Source of the DNA: Strigops habroptila
Lineage: Eukaryota; Chordata; Aves; Psittaciformes; Psittacidae
DNA length: 64,000 nt
Direction: 5' to 3'
Assembly: GCF_004027225.2 (NCBI RefSeq)
Contig: NC_044278.2
Location: 100,680,743-100,744,742, forward strand
This document shows, piece by piece, positions 14,101 to 29,300 of this stretch. The translations under genes were made by a program, and so were the position numbers. A model generated the notes under the pieces. The model was not told the DNA's origin. It made no database searches and saw nothing but the letters and a program-made list of their open reading frames with translations. Every line of letters starts with the position of its first letter. Positions within the stretch are counted from its first letter, which is position 1.

Positions 14101-17100
14101 CAAATGTAGCACACTTTAAGAAAATTGGGCCATGTGTGAAATCATGGCCAAGTAACTTAATGAATTTGAATTCATGTTAAATATGTCATACCAGAGAGGA
14201 ACAGATATGAAAAAATGCTGTTGTGTGTGGTATATGCTTTACTGGTGCCATTTTATCTACTTGGAACAAAAATAGGCTTTGAATCCCTCTGCGCTCCCCT
14301 AAACCAGTGTAATAGACTATTAATAAAGACTAGGCTCTAACAAAAATAATTATTGAACAATGTCCAAAAGAAGTGGCCATATTTTTGGTGTATCATGCTC
14401 TGCTTTCTGAAATAGCATTGCTGATTGCCCTGAGGTAACCTTAATACTCAGGAAAAGGGAGAAAGAGCAAGAAGTCAAAACCAGCTTATATGCAGCCTTG
14501 ATCGTGTTACTTGACAGTTGCATTAGTAGTTTCTTCTGGTCCTCAGTAATCTGAATTTTGTTGTTACAGATCTCTGTATTTTAAAAGCAAAAGTAACCAA
14601 CAACATAGTTGTGGACAATGAATGTGTAGGAATGTAAGTTAATATGCAATACAGTGTTGTAGTCATTAAACTATGATCCATAAAGATCTGTTAGTGGCAG
14701 GTGGCAGAACACAGCAAATTCCTTGTGTAGGAATTAAACTTAAGTAGCTCTCCTGCAGATACATAGGAAAGCTTGGTAGCTTCAAACTAACAGACATTTC
14801 TTCCCCAACATTATTTGGGATTTGGCCAGTTCTTTTCTGTTCCTGCCACCTCAGCAATTGTGCAATCCCACATACTTCTGATGCATGTTGGGTTTTGTAG
14901 CCTTTGGGTATATTGCCCATTTCTTAGCTGGAACAGTTGCCTAAATTTCCATAGTACCGTGATATGTGACTGTTGTAATGGGCTACAAATGCTCTGTAAC
15001 GCTAACTGGCTGCTTTATATTTTCAAATTTAAATTTACTGTCTAAACCAAAAAATAATCAAGGAGGTTTTGTAATCACACTTAGACTTATTATGTAGGTC
15101 AGACTTGAAACAGAATTGTACTTTTGTCTCAGTTTTACAAGATTTTCCTTTAACCCCCAATTTCCAAGGACTTTCTGAAAATAAAAGTTTACATTTGGCA
15201 GACTCAGGGGTGCTTATTGGGATGGATTAATGTGGATTTGATTTGACAGAGATTCTGATGTTACTGATCAGTCAGCCTATAGTTACTCTTTGTAACTTTG
15301 CTATAAGCGGTTTCTCTGACTTACAGATATTTGTTGGTGTGCCTGGGTAACACTTAGGTTGAATTTTAGTTAAATCCAGAAGTCAGCTCTGTGTTGCTTC
15401 TAGGTTTGACTGTGGCATTTCATGACAACACAAATACAGAATTCTAGAAAAGTTTAATGGATTCTTGTACTATTCCTACATCACCCATTTCAAAAACTTC
15501 TGTGATTAATAAGCATGTTACAATATAGAGTAAAAAAAAAACCATTAATAGTAAGCATTGCAGATGTGTTCCTCAGAGTTCCCCTTTTTACCCTCGTTGG
15601 CTTTTCCACAGTGTCTTTTCTTGTTTGTAAAGCATACTTACATTTCTCCTGTAATCTTTAATGTCAGCTGTGCAAGAAGCAGAATGTAATGCAACTTACT
15701 CTGACCTACAAATTAAGTAAACTTTTAGCCAGTGAAATATATGTGGTGTTTGGAAATGACAGGCCTGAAAGACTGGGTAAACATGAAAATTTTGTTGCAA
15801 TCTTTTTCTCTTTCTTATCTTCATGGATTCTAAATCTTAAATTCTTGAATTTCTGCATTTTATCCATTTTTTTACAAATTCATTTTGCTTTGGTTTGTCT
15901 GTGTTGTGTGTCCTCTCACCCCTAAAAATTAAGTGGTTTTGAGAAAATATTCTGTGAGGTTTTCTTGACATGGGTCTATTTTCATCTCTCTGAAAAATAG
16001 AAGTTAAAATATTTTTGTGTTTTCCTTTGTTTAACAGTGTTCTGCTTGGTCAAAGTCATGATGGCATTGTGTTCAGCACCGATGATTATTTTCGTCAGCA
16101 AGATGGATATACATATAATGCTGCTCAGCTTGGTGATGCCCATGACTGGAACCAGAAGAGAGGTGTGAATGCATAAAAGGAATCCTATTAAATTATGCTT
16201 ATACGTATAAGATATAAGTGTAGCATAACGTGCGTGTATGTTTACAGTCTATATGGAAAGGAGATATATATATTTTAGTATAGGGTATATAGATGTATAT
16301 ATTGAAAGTATTCCTTCTGTTTTAATTAATGTGTGTATATATACATATACATTGAGTTTTGAACTTACAGAAGGCTCAGAGATAAAAATAGAAAATCTCT
16401 TTTCTTTCTGCTATGACCTGCTGATTTGTTACGTTTGATACAGTATCTTGATGGCAGAATTTAACCTTTTAAATTCTGCCAACAGCAGAGTATCCTATTT
16501 TTTTTCCAGTATCTTTCCTAATCTGACCTTCATCCAAAATTTATGGAAGAGTTTTTCTGAGGAAGATTTTAGTTCACTTGTGTAAATTAACAGCTTGAAT
16601 AGTCATCTTCCTTAATACCTAGCAGTGTCCAAAGGTTGGGTTTAATTGGTAAGGAAGAAGATTGGGGTAGGAAGGGTAGCAGACAGATTCTTGCCCTTTC
16701 TGTAGCAGTTCTCTAAGTGTCTCATAATCTGGTTGGTCTGCTTTCAAGGAGTGGACAAACTGAACAAATCTATTGTCTGTGCATGCACATTACTCTGTGT
16801 GCTGCACTGGCTCAAGCAGAAGCTTCCTGCCTGTCTAGAGGACTACTTCTTTGCATCAAAAGATACGGAGGGCCAAGGGAAAAAAATGTTCTCCCCTTTC
16901 CTCCCCTTCTCGTCCTAATGCAAAATTGATGATACATCAGGGAACATTTCTGTATGAACAGTGAAGGAAATTTTTAGAACAGTCATTAGAATATCAGTTA
17001 TAAAGAACACTTCTGAGGATGAAGTGCAGCAATAGTAAACACTTTGAAGTTCCCAGTAGGAGCCTAAGAGCAGAAGAGTTGATAAAGTAGCAGTTTACAG

Positions 17101-20100
17101 GTGAGAGGGCTCAACACTTCACAGTTATAAGCCGACTGGACAGTTCTCACTTGGTAATGACTTCTGGCTGTTTCTGACTTGATCTTAAGACCTCTTTAGT
17201 TCCACACCAGTTAGTTACACAGTGGTTTTGATAACCAGAACAGTATATAATTTAGTTATTCAGTGATTTTGATAGCAAGAACAAGAACAGCTGTGCCGTG
17301 CTGTATAGAACACCCCCTCTGAAACGTTTGCCAGAATAACTTTGGGTTGAAGTTACATTCTATTCCTGCCTCCTGCTTTGACTAGATAGAGCTCTTTGAC
17401 TTGAAGTACTTAAGAAGATCTTGATTTCATTTGTGTACGGATTTTTGAAATACATGAAATATGAACTGCAAGGGAATGGTAATCCTGATAGTTGGGATTC
17501 TGATGAGTAGGTCTAGATTAAAGTTTCATATAGATTATATTGGCTATATAAGGTATATATAGATATATAGAGATATATATATTTTAAATTCACATGACAA
17601 CATATTCAGCTAGAGCTCATAATCATATCAGAATTAAGGAGAAGGCAAAAATTTACTTTCTTCACAAATGAGAAAATTATTCAGATAAAGTTATCTCTCT
17701 CCCCCCACCCCATTTTTGGGGAGGGAGTGAATCTATAATACAGTAAGTATGAGGGGAAAAAAAAATAGTTACAAGTCAGACCCATTAGGGAAAAAAAATA
17801 TTTTAGATGAACAGAATTTCAAACTCTCAAATGTTAGTAAGATAGTGAGTTACATACCCTTAATACTTAAAACACATACACATTTAATGTGAAGGTTATA
17901 AGGTTAAGTGCACAAGCATTAGGTAATCCTAGAATTAATTTGCCACTGTGATTTCAATCGTGAAATCAGTGTCACTCTTTCAGGGGTTTAGGCCCTTTAA
18001 ATTCACTTTTGTGGCTTTCGTGTTTCCAATTTTAGTTCATCCTGCTGCTTCTACTGGAACTTTTGGCTGTCTTTTGATATGTTTTTAACACTGGTGACTT
18101 GATGGGTCAAGTTGGGTTTATCTGCTTTTTTAATTCTTTTTGTTTGGTTTGGTTTTGACAGTGACTAGTAAAATTAATTAATGGCCTTTTACTTTTAAAC
18201 AAAGCTTTATTTAAGGTGCTACATGAGCACACTTAGCACTTAGATCCAAAGTTAAAACAAAATGGTAGAATATGTAAGTGGGTTATAGCTGTAATGTAAT
18301 CTTGCTTCACAGGCTTTTGCAGATTAATGATGGTCCCATTATCTTCATTACAGAATTGGCTATTTTCTTGCTATCTTTATGAATCTTTCTGAAATGCATA
18401 TTTCAGGATTTTCCTCTTGTTTCTGTCAGCCTATGAGTCTTCTTTTCTAGATTTGGGTTTCAGAAATATCATTTGTGCCATGTTAATATATTTTTCCTTT
18501 TTGAATAGCTTTTTCTATCAATTCTTAGTGCTCTCTTGGAACATACTTTAACTTTGCTTTTTTCCTCCCTTCCATCTACAAAGCTACTTTCCAGCCTATT
18601 CATTTAATTTAATTTCTTTCCATTGTATGGATTGACTTCCATCAAGATAAATCCCTACTTCTCTTCAATAACTTAGGGTTTTTCTTCCTTCAGATCCCTG
18701 CTTCATTCAGTGCACAGATTGATCAGTGTTCACTAAATGGGCAGGTATTCAATGTATGTTTTTTTTAATCTTCCTACTCATTATGGATCTTGCTTTTCAT
18801 TTAATGCATACTATTTTAGCTTTGTTTAATGGAACATTATTCATTCTCCTCGAAACTTTTTTTGTATGAGTGTTATTTTAGTATTTTGAGTTTCAAATAT
18901 TTCAATTCTTTCATCTAGTTCATCATCTTAACTTTCCTGTGAGCAGTAGTGGTATTATATTCTGAATTATTGGCAAGCTAAGGCACAGTTGCTAAAAACA
19001 TCTTCCTGTTTTAGATGCCAGATTTAGCAATTCAGATATTTTCTTCAGGGTATATAGTAATAATTAAACATTATATTCGGAATGTGTTTTCACTGTTTTC
19101 CTATTAATATGAATTCATATCACTTCTGTAAATGATACCTGGAACTTTTTTAATTGGGCAGCAAGAAAATGAAGATCATGCAAAGTAGTGGCCACTTGGA
19201 AAGAGGTAGGATGATGTTCAGAAACATTACCAAACAATGATCTTTCTCCCTTTGCAGTCATCCCAATTTACTCATTATTTATCTCACAATTACTAAAAGA
19301 AAAAAGAATCATAGACGAATGTTTGGGTCATGCTCATGGTCTGATGCGTACCCCCTATTCAACTACAGAACGAGTCCATCACATGCTGAAAGAGCTGGGA
19401 GTACATGGAGGGCAGTAGTGCCCAAATGAGTTTTAAGGACAGTATGGTAATTGTATGCCCTATAATTACTACACACCCAGCCTTAATTCAGGTATTTCCT
19501 GAGGTTCAGAGTTTTGAGGTTTGTTTTGCAACCATAATGTAAGGACTGAATCCTTGCTCTTTTTCTGCAAGAATTTTGAAATGTGAAATTCTTGCGGTGT
19601 TTGTGGCTCACATTGGTGGTACTGCTTAGAACTAACTCCACCACCCCACCCCCCCCCCGGCTACAATGTGTAGCATCAGAGCAATTGTGTTAGTTATTTT
19701 TTTTATGGAATTCATCTTCACAATGCTTCTGTGAAATAGATAAGGAATTAAAGTTATGGCTTTGCTGATTATCTGAGGCACAAAGAAGCCGAGGAATAGA
19801 CTTTATAAAAGCCCTACTTCTGAATAGTTGTAGGTGGAGTTGAGGAATCTTCTTCAGGAATTTGATACTCAAATACAAGTTGGAAATCTGCTTCTCCATC
19901 TGGCTTAGTTTCAGGCTGCAAAAAGAACCTAATTTACTGATTCATGCACAAAGTAGTTCTTTTCTAAAAGCAAAACATGTATAAGTTGTGTCCCTTTCAG
20001 CAAAGAATGGCAGAGGTCTTGCTTTCGAAATAAAAAGGTGAAGGAAGTTAAAACTATGAAAATTGAAGTAGTCCATTTGTCCCAAAAGCGGGATACTCAG

Positions 20101-23100
20101 GTACCCTCCTCTGCAGGAGTTCCTGAGCTGCTGGTAAGAAGAGCTAAACTGCTGTCCAGGTTTGTATAAAATGGAGATGGATATCAAGCTGATAAGGGTA
20201 TAGAACTTGAGTTTTTCACTTCTATGGATAAGTCTCCTGTGAAGCATTATGTAGAAGCTGAATGTCATCATCATGCTCTCTAGATGTGCCCAAAAAACCT
20301 GGTTGTGCAATGCAGGGGTTTTTAGGGACAAATCCTAGTAATGTAAGTTAGGAGTCTTTCGGGAATGCTTTCTGGACTAACTGTGTACAGGATTTAGAAG
20401 AATGTTTGATCTCAAGATCAGAGTTAGGTTTAGGTGTGAGGGAGATGCTTAACTGATTTATCAAGACTAAAGTCTTGGTCTTACGAAGAAATACCACTTT
20501 AGGCATCAGGGTAACGTTAAAATGTTTTCTGTGCTGTGGAGCTGATGAATCTCAGGTAGCCAGCAGATTCGCATGTTTTGTTACCTGTGGTCCTCCAACC
20601 AATCTCCTCTCTGCATTGTAACCTCTAGGGTAGTTCTGCTGAGTAAGAAGCAGTATCTTTCTGGCCCAAACTTAAAAGCATGCTAACTGCATAAGTGTCC
20701 TGCCAAACAAAATGCACGGTGGCTGTGCTCTATTTGCCTTTCCATCAGTAAAGATGCTAATTTGGATGTGCCTTCCTATCAGTTGCTGTTTTGTAGAACT
20801 TGGAAGCTGCTTATCATTCCTGAAACTTCTGTCCTGTTTGGGATTTGCTAGAAACTTGCCAGTGAGTTCAAACATTATTCAAGTGGGGACAGCATGACTA
20901 ATTTTTTCTTTTTTAATGGATCTCAAAAATATTTCAGATATGTGATGCCTTTCTGTGAAAATCACCTATTTCTTAGCATTTTGTTGGAGAAGGACTGCAA
21001 TACCTAACCACAGGACTCAGTTATGAATGTAACATGTGTTACCCAGCAGGGCTGGTAAAGCTGGAACCAGGATACGGTTTCATGCCAGGATCAGCAAAAC
21101 TTTGAGCAGTTTTGTTGTGTTGCTTTGACTTCTACGCTTCCCATTTACCCCTTTGCACCAATTCAGCACCACCTGTTTATGCTCTTCTTGTTTCTACTTC
21201 TTTCCATTCTTGTCTCTGCCTTTCAGTGCTTTTATTCCTTCTCTTAGAACAGTGTGCTTTAGTCAGACTAGATTAGTGCAGAAAACATCTGGAACTGTTT
21301 ACTTACATTTACCATTTTATTCGAGTTACATAGTTGTTTATTAACTTGCACTATTTTCCATTGCAGCAAAGCAAGCGATGGAGCAGGGAAAATCTCCAAT
21401 TATAATAGACAACACTAATACTCAAGCCTGGGAAATGAAGCCATATGTGGAAGTGGTAGGTTTTGTTGTGTGGTTTTACCATCTGTGACAAGTTTTCAAA
21501 CTTACCTTTACATGTGTAAGTTGGTCTGTTTTGTCCAGAAACATTTTCCTTAGTCAAGTTTCTAAAAATAGACAGCTTATTGATAATGATCAGTGATTGG
21601 TATGGCAATAATTCAGGCCAGTGCAAAGATTGGCTTGACCTCATCTGCTTAGCCTGGAATGCTAAGATAGGTTGGGGGTACGTGAAATTTAGCATGCTAC
21701 CACTGCAGAGTTAACTACATCCGTTTATTGTATTGGTCTATAAACTTTTTGTTACATGTTATGTAATCATGATACACATATCATGAATTTTTCTTTGCTT
21801 GCTACAGGCTCTAGAAAAGGGATACAGAGTGGAGTTCCATGAACCAGATACTTGGTGGAAGTTTGATCCTGAAGAATTAGAAAAGTAAGGTTTATATTAC
21901 AGAAATCATTGTAATTATATATCAAGATAGAAAGATAAATATGCATGTGTATAGTACTTTATACTTTATTCAGTATCTTATGTTTTTTAAATACTCAACT
22001 ACTAGTATAAAATGTATTTTATTTAAATAGCTTTTTGAGATCTATCTTTAAATGGAAGTGTTATGGATAAACAAACAGACAAAGAAATAGAGGTCTTGTC
22101 TTGTTGGCCCCAAAAGTCAATATTAAAATTTCATTGAACATGAGTAGGAAAACGATTGACCCCTGTAAGAATTGCTACTATTATAATCAATAATTATTCT
22201 TAGAAATTTGTTGCTACAGAGCACTGATGTCAAGAAATAGGTAGAAGACAAAAAGTCTCCTTTTGCAAGGAGTGTTTCAATATAAGTTCTTTGTTTTGTC
22301 TGCTTTTATAGATGTCTCAGTTTCAAAGAATAACAGTCTGTTACTAATCAGTAAAGGTTAAAAAGAAGGCTCATATTTTAGATAATTTTACTGCAAAATT
22401 TTGTGAAATTGTCCTCAGTCTTCAGAGTATCTGACTTAGCACTGTTGGACACAGGTCATTGGACTTCTGGGTTGTGTGAGTGGCTGGGAAGCTGCTTACT
22501 ATTCCTGGTTAATGTCTCTTGTCTGAGATATATCTACTTTAGGAATCTATGAGGTATCAAACCAACCGAGAGGAAATTTCATTGTTTGAGATGTAATATC
22601 TGCGTGGTTGATTACAAAGAGTTCTCTGATTGTCATTTTATATGCTTCCAACTTAACTTGGCTTATAAGTGTTTTAGGTTTGTAAAGTAGTCCCTACAGT
22701 GCACAAAGTATGTGTGTACAAAACTTAAATTTCTGACTTATACTTTGTGTTTATAAATAAAGTTTTCACCTTTTGCTCCTAAGCTACCAGTAACTTAGAG
22801 GTGAAGTCCTTTCTCTGTAGGATGTACTCTACTAAGTTTTTCTAGTTTGGGGTGCAGCACAGCCAAGTTAGGAAGCTGTCTTGGTAATCACCTGTTTTTA
22901 AAATGTTCAGTGTGAGATATCGATTATATGAGATAGAATCATTTTCCAGGAAAATTCATGCTTTCACATGTCTTAACAGCTAACAGGATAAACATGAAGT
23001 GTTGTTACTATTGAATTTTATCATCCAGTCATTTGTTGTAGGAGTAAAGTTTGTATCTTTCCCAAAACCAAAGGAAAACCCTAGAACTGTGACAGGCTGC

Positions 23101-26100
23101 TACCAATTCCTACAAGGTTCCTAGAAATGTTTTAGCAGCTCCAGTTGCTTTAAATACTTGAATAGAGGCCCATTGTCTGGAAACTTTATTTTCTGAGAGT
23201 TTAGGAAAGGTGGTGATGGGAGCTTTCATTTGTTTCAATTTCGGTAGCTTGGGGAAAGGGCTCAATTTCTAAGGTTTGGGATGTTTTGTGTCATGTCCCG
23301 TGCCCTCCCCCCCACATTTGCGTGTTTAGGAGATAGATAATGATAGAGATGATATTGTAATTTTGGGATTCCCCTTAGGAATTTTAAGCTCAGCATTTTG
23401 TGTAGTGCCTGGGCAAAATTACTATGCTAATAATAAATTTGGATAATTTGATTAGTTGTCTGCAGTTGTATGTTCAAATTCCCTTCTAAACAGGATCACT
23501 TAAGATTCTGTTTCTGGTAGTTGGAATGAAAAATACACTACCTCCTACTTTAATTAGCAAAAGACTTTTTTTATATTTTAGATATAGTCTTCTCATTTAT
23601 TTGATTTTAATGGTGCTGCCTAGAATGTTTGTAACTTTTGTCAAGTGATCTGTCTATATTCTAGAAGTCAGGTGCATTTCTAGATACTGCTTGTTAGGGT
23701 TGTTTGTGCCACTGCTTAGTGTGAGAAATCTGTGAAAAGGCTTTCTAGGTCAACACTGGGTGAATTCTTGATGTCAAGAACGTGACACATTTTAGCATGA
23801 ACTAGGTATCAGTATCTTATTCTTCAGTGTGCCTGTGAGGTACAGATCATCTTCAGAGTCACTCATGAGTGATTTTGCTTTTAGTTTAGTTTTGTGCACA
23901 GGACTTTTGTAAAAACATTTTGACTCCACAGACATGTCTTGCAGTAGTGCTCAAAACTTCTTTATACATTTTTATAAAGGATTTTGTACTTTGATCCCAT
24001 CTTTAGGAAATCTGGAAAACTGCAGATGAGAGAACAAATGAGAAGCAAAATCACTGGTAGAAGAGAGGGTTTTTTTAAATTTTGTTAAGTGTTTAATTGG
24101 TGTTGGATGAAAGAAATCTCTTATGTCATGTTTGTATCTTTCTGAGTAGCTGGTCAGTTGGGAACTAGAACTTTTTAAAATAACATGCTATACGTTTGAT
24201 TCTATATGTTTAGGGGAATAACAGGTATCCAGTGTAAAATCTGTATGTTGGATGTGGTTTTAATTTTCAAGTTACCTGCTGTGTGACTTCACACAGAAGT
24301 GAAACACAAACATGCTTAATATAATCCTTTCTCCTTCAGTACGATCATAGAACTGCAAGTTGATACTGACTTCATGAAACTTGTGCTGATTCTTTTAAGT
24401 AGTCATGTCTATGCACGATTACTTTGCCAGTGTATTGGTATGTAAGATTTTTCTAGGGTAGAAGGATTTAATAGTGACATAACTTTGCTTTTATCAGAAG
24501 ATTGTGTTCCTCCAAGCAAGACTAGCTTCCAAAGCATAACCAACTGTTAGGAGCTTTTGCTGGTACGTCTGATTGGTTAAGGATAGATGGCTTTATGCTC
24601 TTTCAGCATAGCCAAGCCTCCAAAGTATGAGTGAAGACATGCCTGAGGAGGAGATCCCAGTATTAAGTGACTCTATACAGCAGATTTGTTTCATTTTTAA
24701 AATTAATTTCTATGCTTGATGTGATTTTGCTTTTGGTGATTTTACTATCCTGCCTTGTTCTTTAAGGAAAAGTACTTGCTCATTTATGAAGTGTTTATAC
24801 ACAAGTCCAGTTGTGGATGAGTGTGCGCTTTATGCCTAGAGCACTCGAGCTGTAATCTTTTTCTAGGAGCACTAAGATATGGAAAACATTGAGTAACACT
24901 ATGCTTCCATGAAGGGAAGGACATGAAAGGACTCAGACTTTCTCTTTTTTGTTTGGTTGGTTTTGTTTGGTTTTTGGGGGTTTTGTGTTTTGTTTTGTTT
25001 TTTTCTGTCATGAGAGTCAAGTGCTTTATAGGATCTCTGTATTTGTAGGAGATTGGCTTTTTCTTCTACCATTAACCTTGTTTATATTTGTGAATAAGAT
25101 CAAAACTGTTGAGACTTTAACTGATAAGTTCAACATGCTGCTGCCCCTGGACGACACTCTAGCGTCTGATGTCTTAGGGAAGAGTGTCTGGCAGAAGTGC
25201 TCTACTTTAAGCCTTTTCTTGCCAGAAACTCGCAGGGGGTTGGAGGGGGAGGAGGGGAGATAGAAAGAAAGGAGGGAATCAGTCTTTTAAACTATTTCTG
25301 TGTAGAGTATTCTCTTTCCAGTATAGTCTGTTTGCTCCCAGTATTGATTTCTCCTCTACAAAACTGAGCAAGTTGGTAAGGAAGCCCAAGCCTTTTCTGT
25401 CGTTGGCAGAAAGAGCAAAGATGCAGGCTTACATTCCCTATTGGTATGACTTGGAAATAATTCAGCTTGGACAAGGTTTCTTGGTGGTAGGAATGTATTG
25501 GGTTATGATAAATGCTTGTCTACACTATCAAAACTTTTTTTTATGTTTATATCTGTTCTTTTAGATTCAGTTCTGTTACAGTGCTAGCAATTCTCTGACA
25601 TTCAGTGTGTGCATGAGCCTCGTGGCTTTCTTTATGGCAGAGACCAAAATTTTCTGCTAACATGGATCTTAAGGTCCTATTCCTTAAATACTAAGGAGAT
25701 GGATACATTCTAATTTAATGTCTAATGCCTCAGGTTCTTAATAGGTCAAGTTCTCACTGAAGTAGCTAGTTTGAACATTGCCTTCACAAGTATTGCTCTA
25801 TAATATTATCCATCCCTCTACTCACATAGCTAGTATATCATGTAAAACCTGATGAATAAATAGAAAACAAAGTCTTTCTAGGGTTATTTAGGTACATACT
25901 CCTGGAGAATAACATCACATTTCTGTATGAAGAATGACTGTAGTTTTTTCTGTTATTTAATATATGCAGTAGTGAATTGTTAAAATCAAATCTTAACACA
26001 AGTTGAATACTGAGAGAATGAAGGTACAGTGTAATAAAAGTGAAGTTTCAAATATGAAAAGCAAAAAGAAAGAATGTGAAATTAAAGGTTTTCTTTCTTT

Positions 26101-26361
26101 TTCTTAAAGACTATAGACATATAAACATACCAAACAATTTATTTAAATTTTTATTTTTGTAGGAGGAATAAACATGGGGTCACTCGTGAGAAGATTGCTC
26201 AGATGTTGGAACGATATGAATATCAGATATCCATACCTATTGTCATGAATTCAGTGGTGCCTCCCCACAAAAACACTCAAAGGCCACCTCTTCAGCGACG
26301 ACATAGGTGGGGAGGCAATACAGACTTACGGAATTCTTTCAGTATTTCCAGTAGCAGATAA
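6691..26361 (+). CDS. N4BP2L2: NEDD4-binding protein 2-like 2, short kinase-only isoform
   Basis: The exons are 6691-8102, 16038-16162, 21367-21455, 21808-21884 and 26163-26361. They total 1902 nt, or 633 residues plus the TAA at 26359-26361. This form corresponds to the roughly 583-residue human protein as I remember it. The C-terminus matches closely: RNKHGV, then an Ile-Ala-Gln-Met-Leu helix, an RYEYQ motif, and a proline/arginine tail ending near RWGG. The bird protein is about 50 residues longer, mostly in the variable N-terminal region. An AATAAA only 16 nt after the stop (26377-26382), and others further on, would allow polyadenylation here. Gene identity is near certain; cellular role is inferred from the family only. 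Confidence 0.92.
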
Positions 26362-29300
26362 CCATTGCAGTCAGTTAATAAAAACCTGTTACTTGCCCTT
26401 CTAAAACACATCATCACCTCCAATAAGGTAGTGGATCTTCTGTGTTTTAAATAGGCCCATTTCAACACCATTTTCCTCTGGAGGTTGTTCCTTTAATGGA
26501 CTTGCTTGAAAATAAAATTGTACTTTTAATGTTTTTTTAAAAACTATATTTATTATAGTTGTAATAAGTTTGATTTTGATAAAATATTTAATATAGTATG
26601 ACATAGCAGAGTCTTTCTTCATAAACCTGAGACAATGATGATGTCATACATAAAGTAACTGTTGGGCAGTTTTTTTAAAGAGGTCATATTAGATATCTTC
26701 TTTTAAAAGAGAATTGAAGCCCCAGAACAAGAGGTGATTTATGTAATAACGAATTTTAATGATTGTCATTTAGTCTTCTTATCTTTTAGGAGATATTTTT
26801 GCAAACAATTATGTCCCGGAGTGTTCTTTTGTTCTCTTTTGCATGTATTACCAATCAGCATAATTTTGGCATGTATTTTCTGTTCAGTTGTGGTATTTGG
26901 TTTAGGGTTGGTTTTTGTCTCAAGCTCATCTGGCAACTGAAGCAACATTTTGCCAATACAGTATTCAGCAGTCTTAAACTGTACAACCTGAACTACTTTT
27001 ATATTTGTTCTGAGTGGTAGTATATAAACTATGATGGTGGTTGCACACCAACTTTTTTGTGCTGACTAAACCCCCCTAAATTTTATCACTAAACCCTCAA
27101 AATTTCAGAGCTATGTTTTTCTAGTTCGATTTCTTTCATTTAAAATAAAAATGAAGTATTAAAGCATTAGGCTGTCAAATCCTAGTCCACAGTTGCAATG
27201 CATCAATTCAATATAAATAGTGCATATAATTCTGTAAAACCATGTTACGTTCCCAGTTTCGGCACAGCCAGTGTAGTCTGATCAGCACATAACAATAAGC
27301 CAGCATGGAGATAGACTAATTTAATGCCCTTTTTCTCTTAAAATAATGACGTAAGTTTACACTTTGCTTGCTTTCTAACAGCCTGTTGGATGAATAAAAC
27401 TTATTTCTCTTCAATGTTGTTTTAGTAGCTCAGTGCCACAGTTTTATTATTTTCATGATAGTAGGATTTTATGCAGATGAGCATTATTACTAACCTGCTA
27501 CCTGAAATAACTTATCTTCAGGTCTTAACTGCATTTGATTTCCTTATACACTGAGTAAATCCTGAATAGGAAGGTTTGTGAAGAACATGAGTACATAGTA
27601 AAAGAATTTTCATGGTTTTCTATTACTAACTTGGTGTAATAGTAATCAGAATTTTGAAAATTCCAAAGCCAGCATAATTTCTTTTACTTACAGACAATTT
27701 TTTAACAGGCCCTAAAAATTACTTCATCTTTAAAGTCTGAATACCATGAAAGTTGAAAATCCAGGTATATAATGAAATATCTTTTCTATTTGCACCTGTT
27801 GTGCAAATTAAGTTTGTACAATTTAATGTATATCTGCAATAACATTTTCAGAAGCACTTCTGTTAACTCTAAAAGTTGAAGTATGCAGTTTCACATTTTG
27901 GTAATTGTTTTAATTATTTGCGTAATAATTCAAAATGCTTCAGTAGTGCATGAATTGTTAATATATTGAATTATGTCTATATGTAAAAAAAAAACTTTCC
28001 TACTATATCGATCGTCTTCCCTCATTTTCTGTTGTTCATACCAATTACTTGACTGTATTTTAGTTCTCGTGGTTATCTCTTTCCGTGTCTCGGAAGAGTC
28101 ATGGTAATCACTGTAAATGATCAGTAGTACTTTAATTATCCCAAAGTTTTTACATTTAAACCTGCAAGCATATTTCAAGTGGAAGATAAAAAGGTTTTAG
28201 AAAGACTCATTTTATTTACTCTATATTACTTTAAGCCATAATAAAGTGGTAAAATTTATTGCGGCTTTATGGAATACAGTGTGTTAAAGTATGACAAAAA
28301 AGGGCTGATTATTGAAAGTTGATGTTATGATATCTGTTGATACCTTCCATCTTCAATTTTTAAAGGAAATAGATGATTTTTTTTCAGCAATATCTAATTG
28401 ATATTTAAGTTCTCTTTAACTGAAATCTGTATTTAAATATATAAAAATTCATACTATTTTAAAATGGTGCAGCACTTTCTTGTGTTGTCTTTAATAAATT
28501 ATTGGATGGTGAGTATTTTTGATATGCAGAGCATGTTGTCGATAATAGGCTTGCAGTTTGCAAAGGACACATAACAAAAAATTAATGCTTTGCTTTGCAA
28601 CTTGGCACTGTATCAAACATTTCTTGTAAACTGCTTAATCTATAAAGCCGTATTCCAAGGTAAGTACAGTGACATGGTAGATGGAAACATAGTGGAATTA
28701 CTGTCTGTGTAACCTATTTTTATTTCATGGTATATTAATATTTCATGTGGATATGACAGTCATGGTCATACATACATCTCAGAAGTTTTTTACACTACAG
28801 TGTTTATATGTAAAAATAATAAAATGATGTGAAATACCTATTGCAGGTATTTGGATTTGTCCTGCTTCCTCACAAAGAAGGAAAATTACTTATTTTGTCA
28901 AAAAGTGTGTACCAGAAGTGTAAGAACTCACTGTTCAGTTAGACAGGGGGTCTAAAAATTTTGTCTGGCATAGATTTTTGATCACCTTTGATGATGATAA
29001 TGCACCTAGAATGAAGGTATCCTGTTGTTTTAGATTTTTAGTAGATTGCTAGCTAGTTCATCATACTTCATGAAATGACATCAGAATTACTTTTTTTTAA
29101 TGCAACTAATACATAGAACCTGAATGTTGCTAGAATTTGCATTCATATCTGCTGCATACTTCAAACCAGTAAGATGTTTGGTAGGTAAATTTGAACAGTG
29201 TAGTTAAGATACTCAGCTGTAGTTTAAACATCCTATTTGTCGCACCATGAAATTTGAATGAGAATAAATTTGCAGGACATACATAATTTGGTTCATATAG

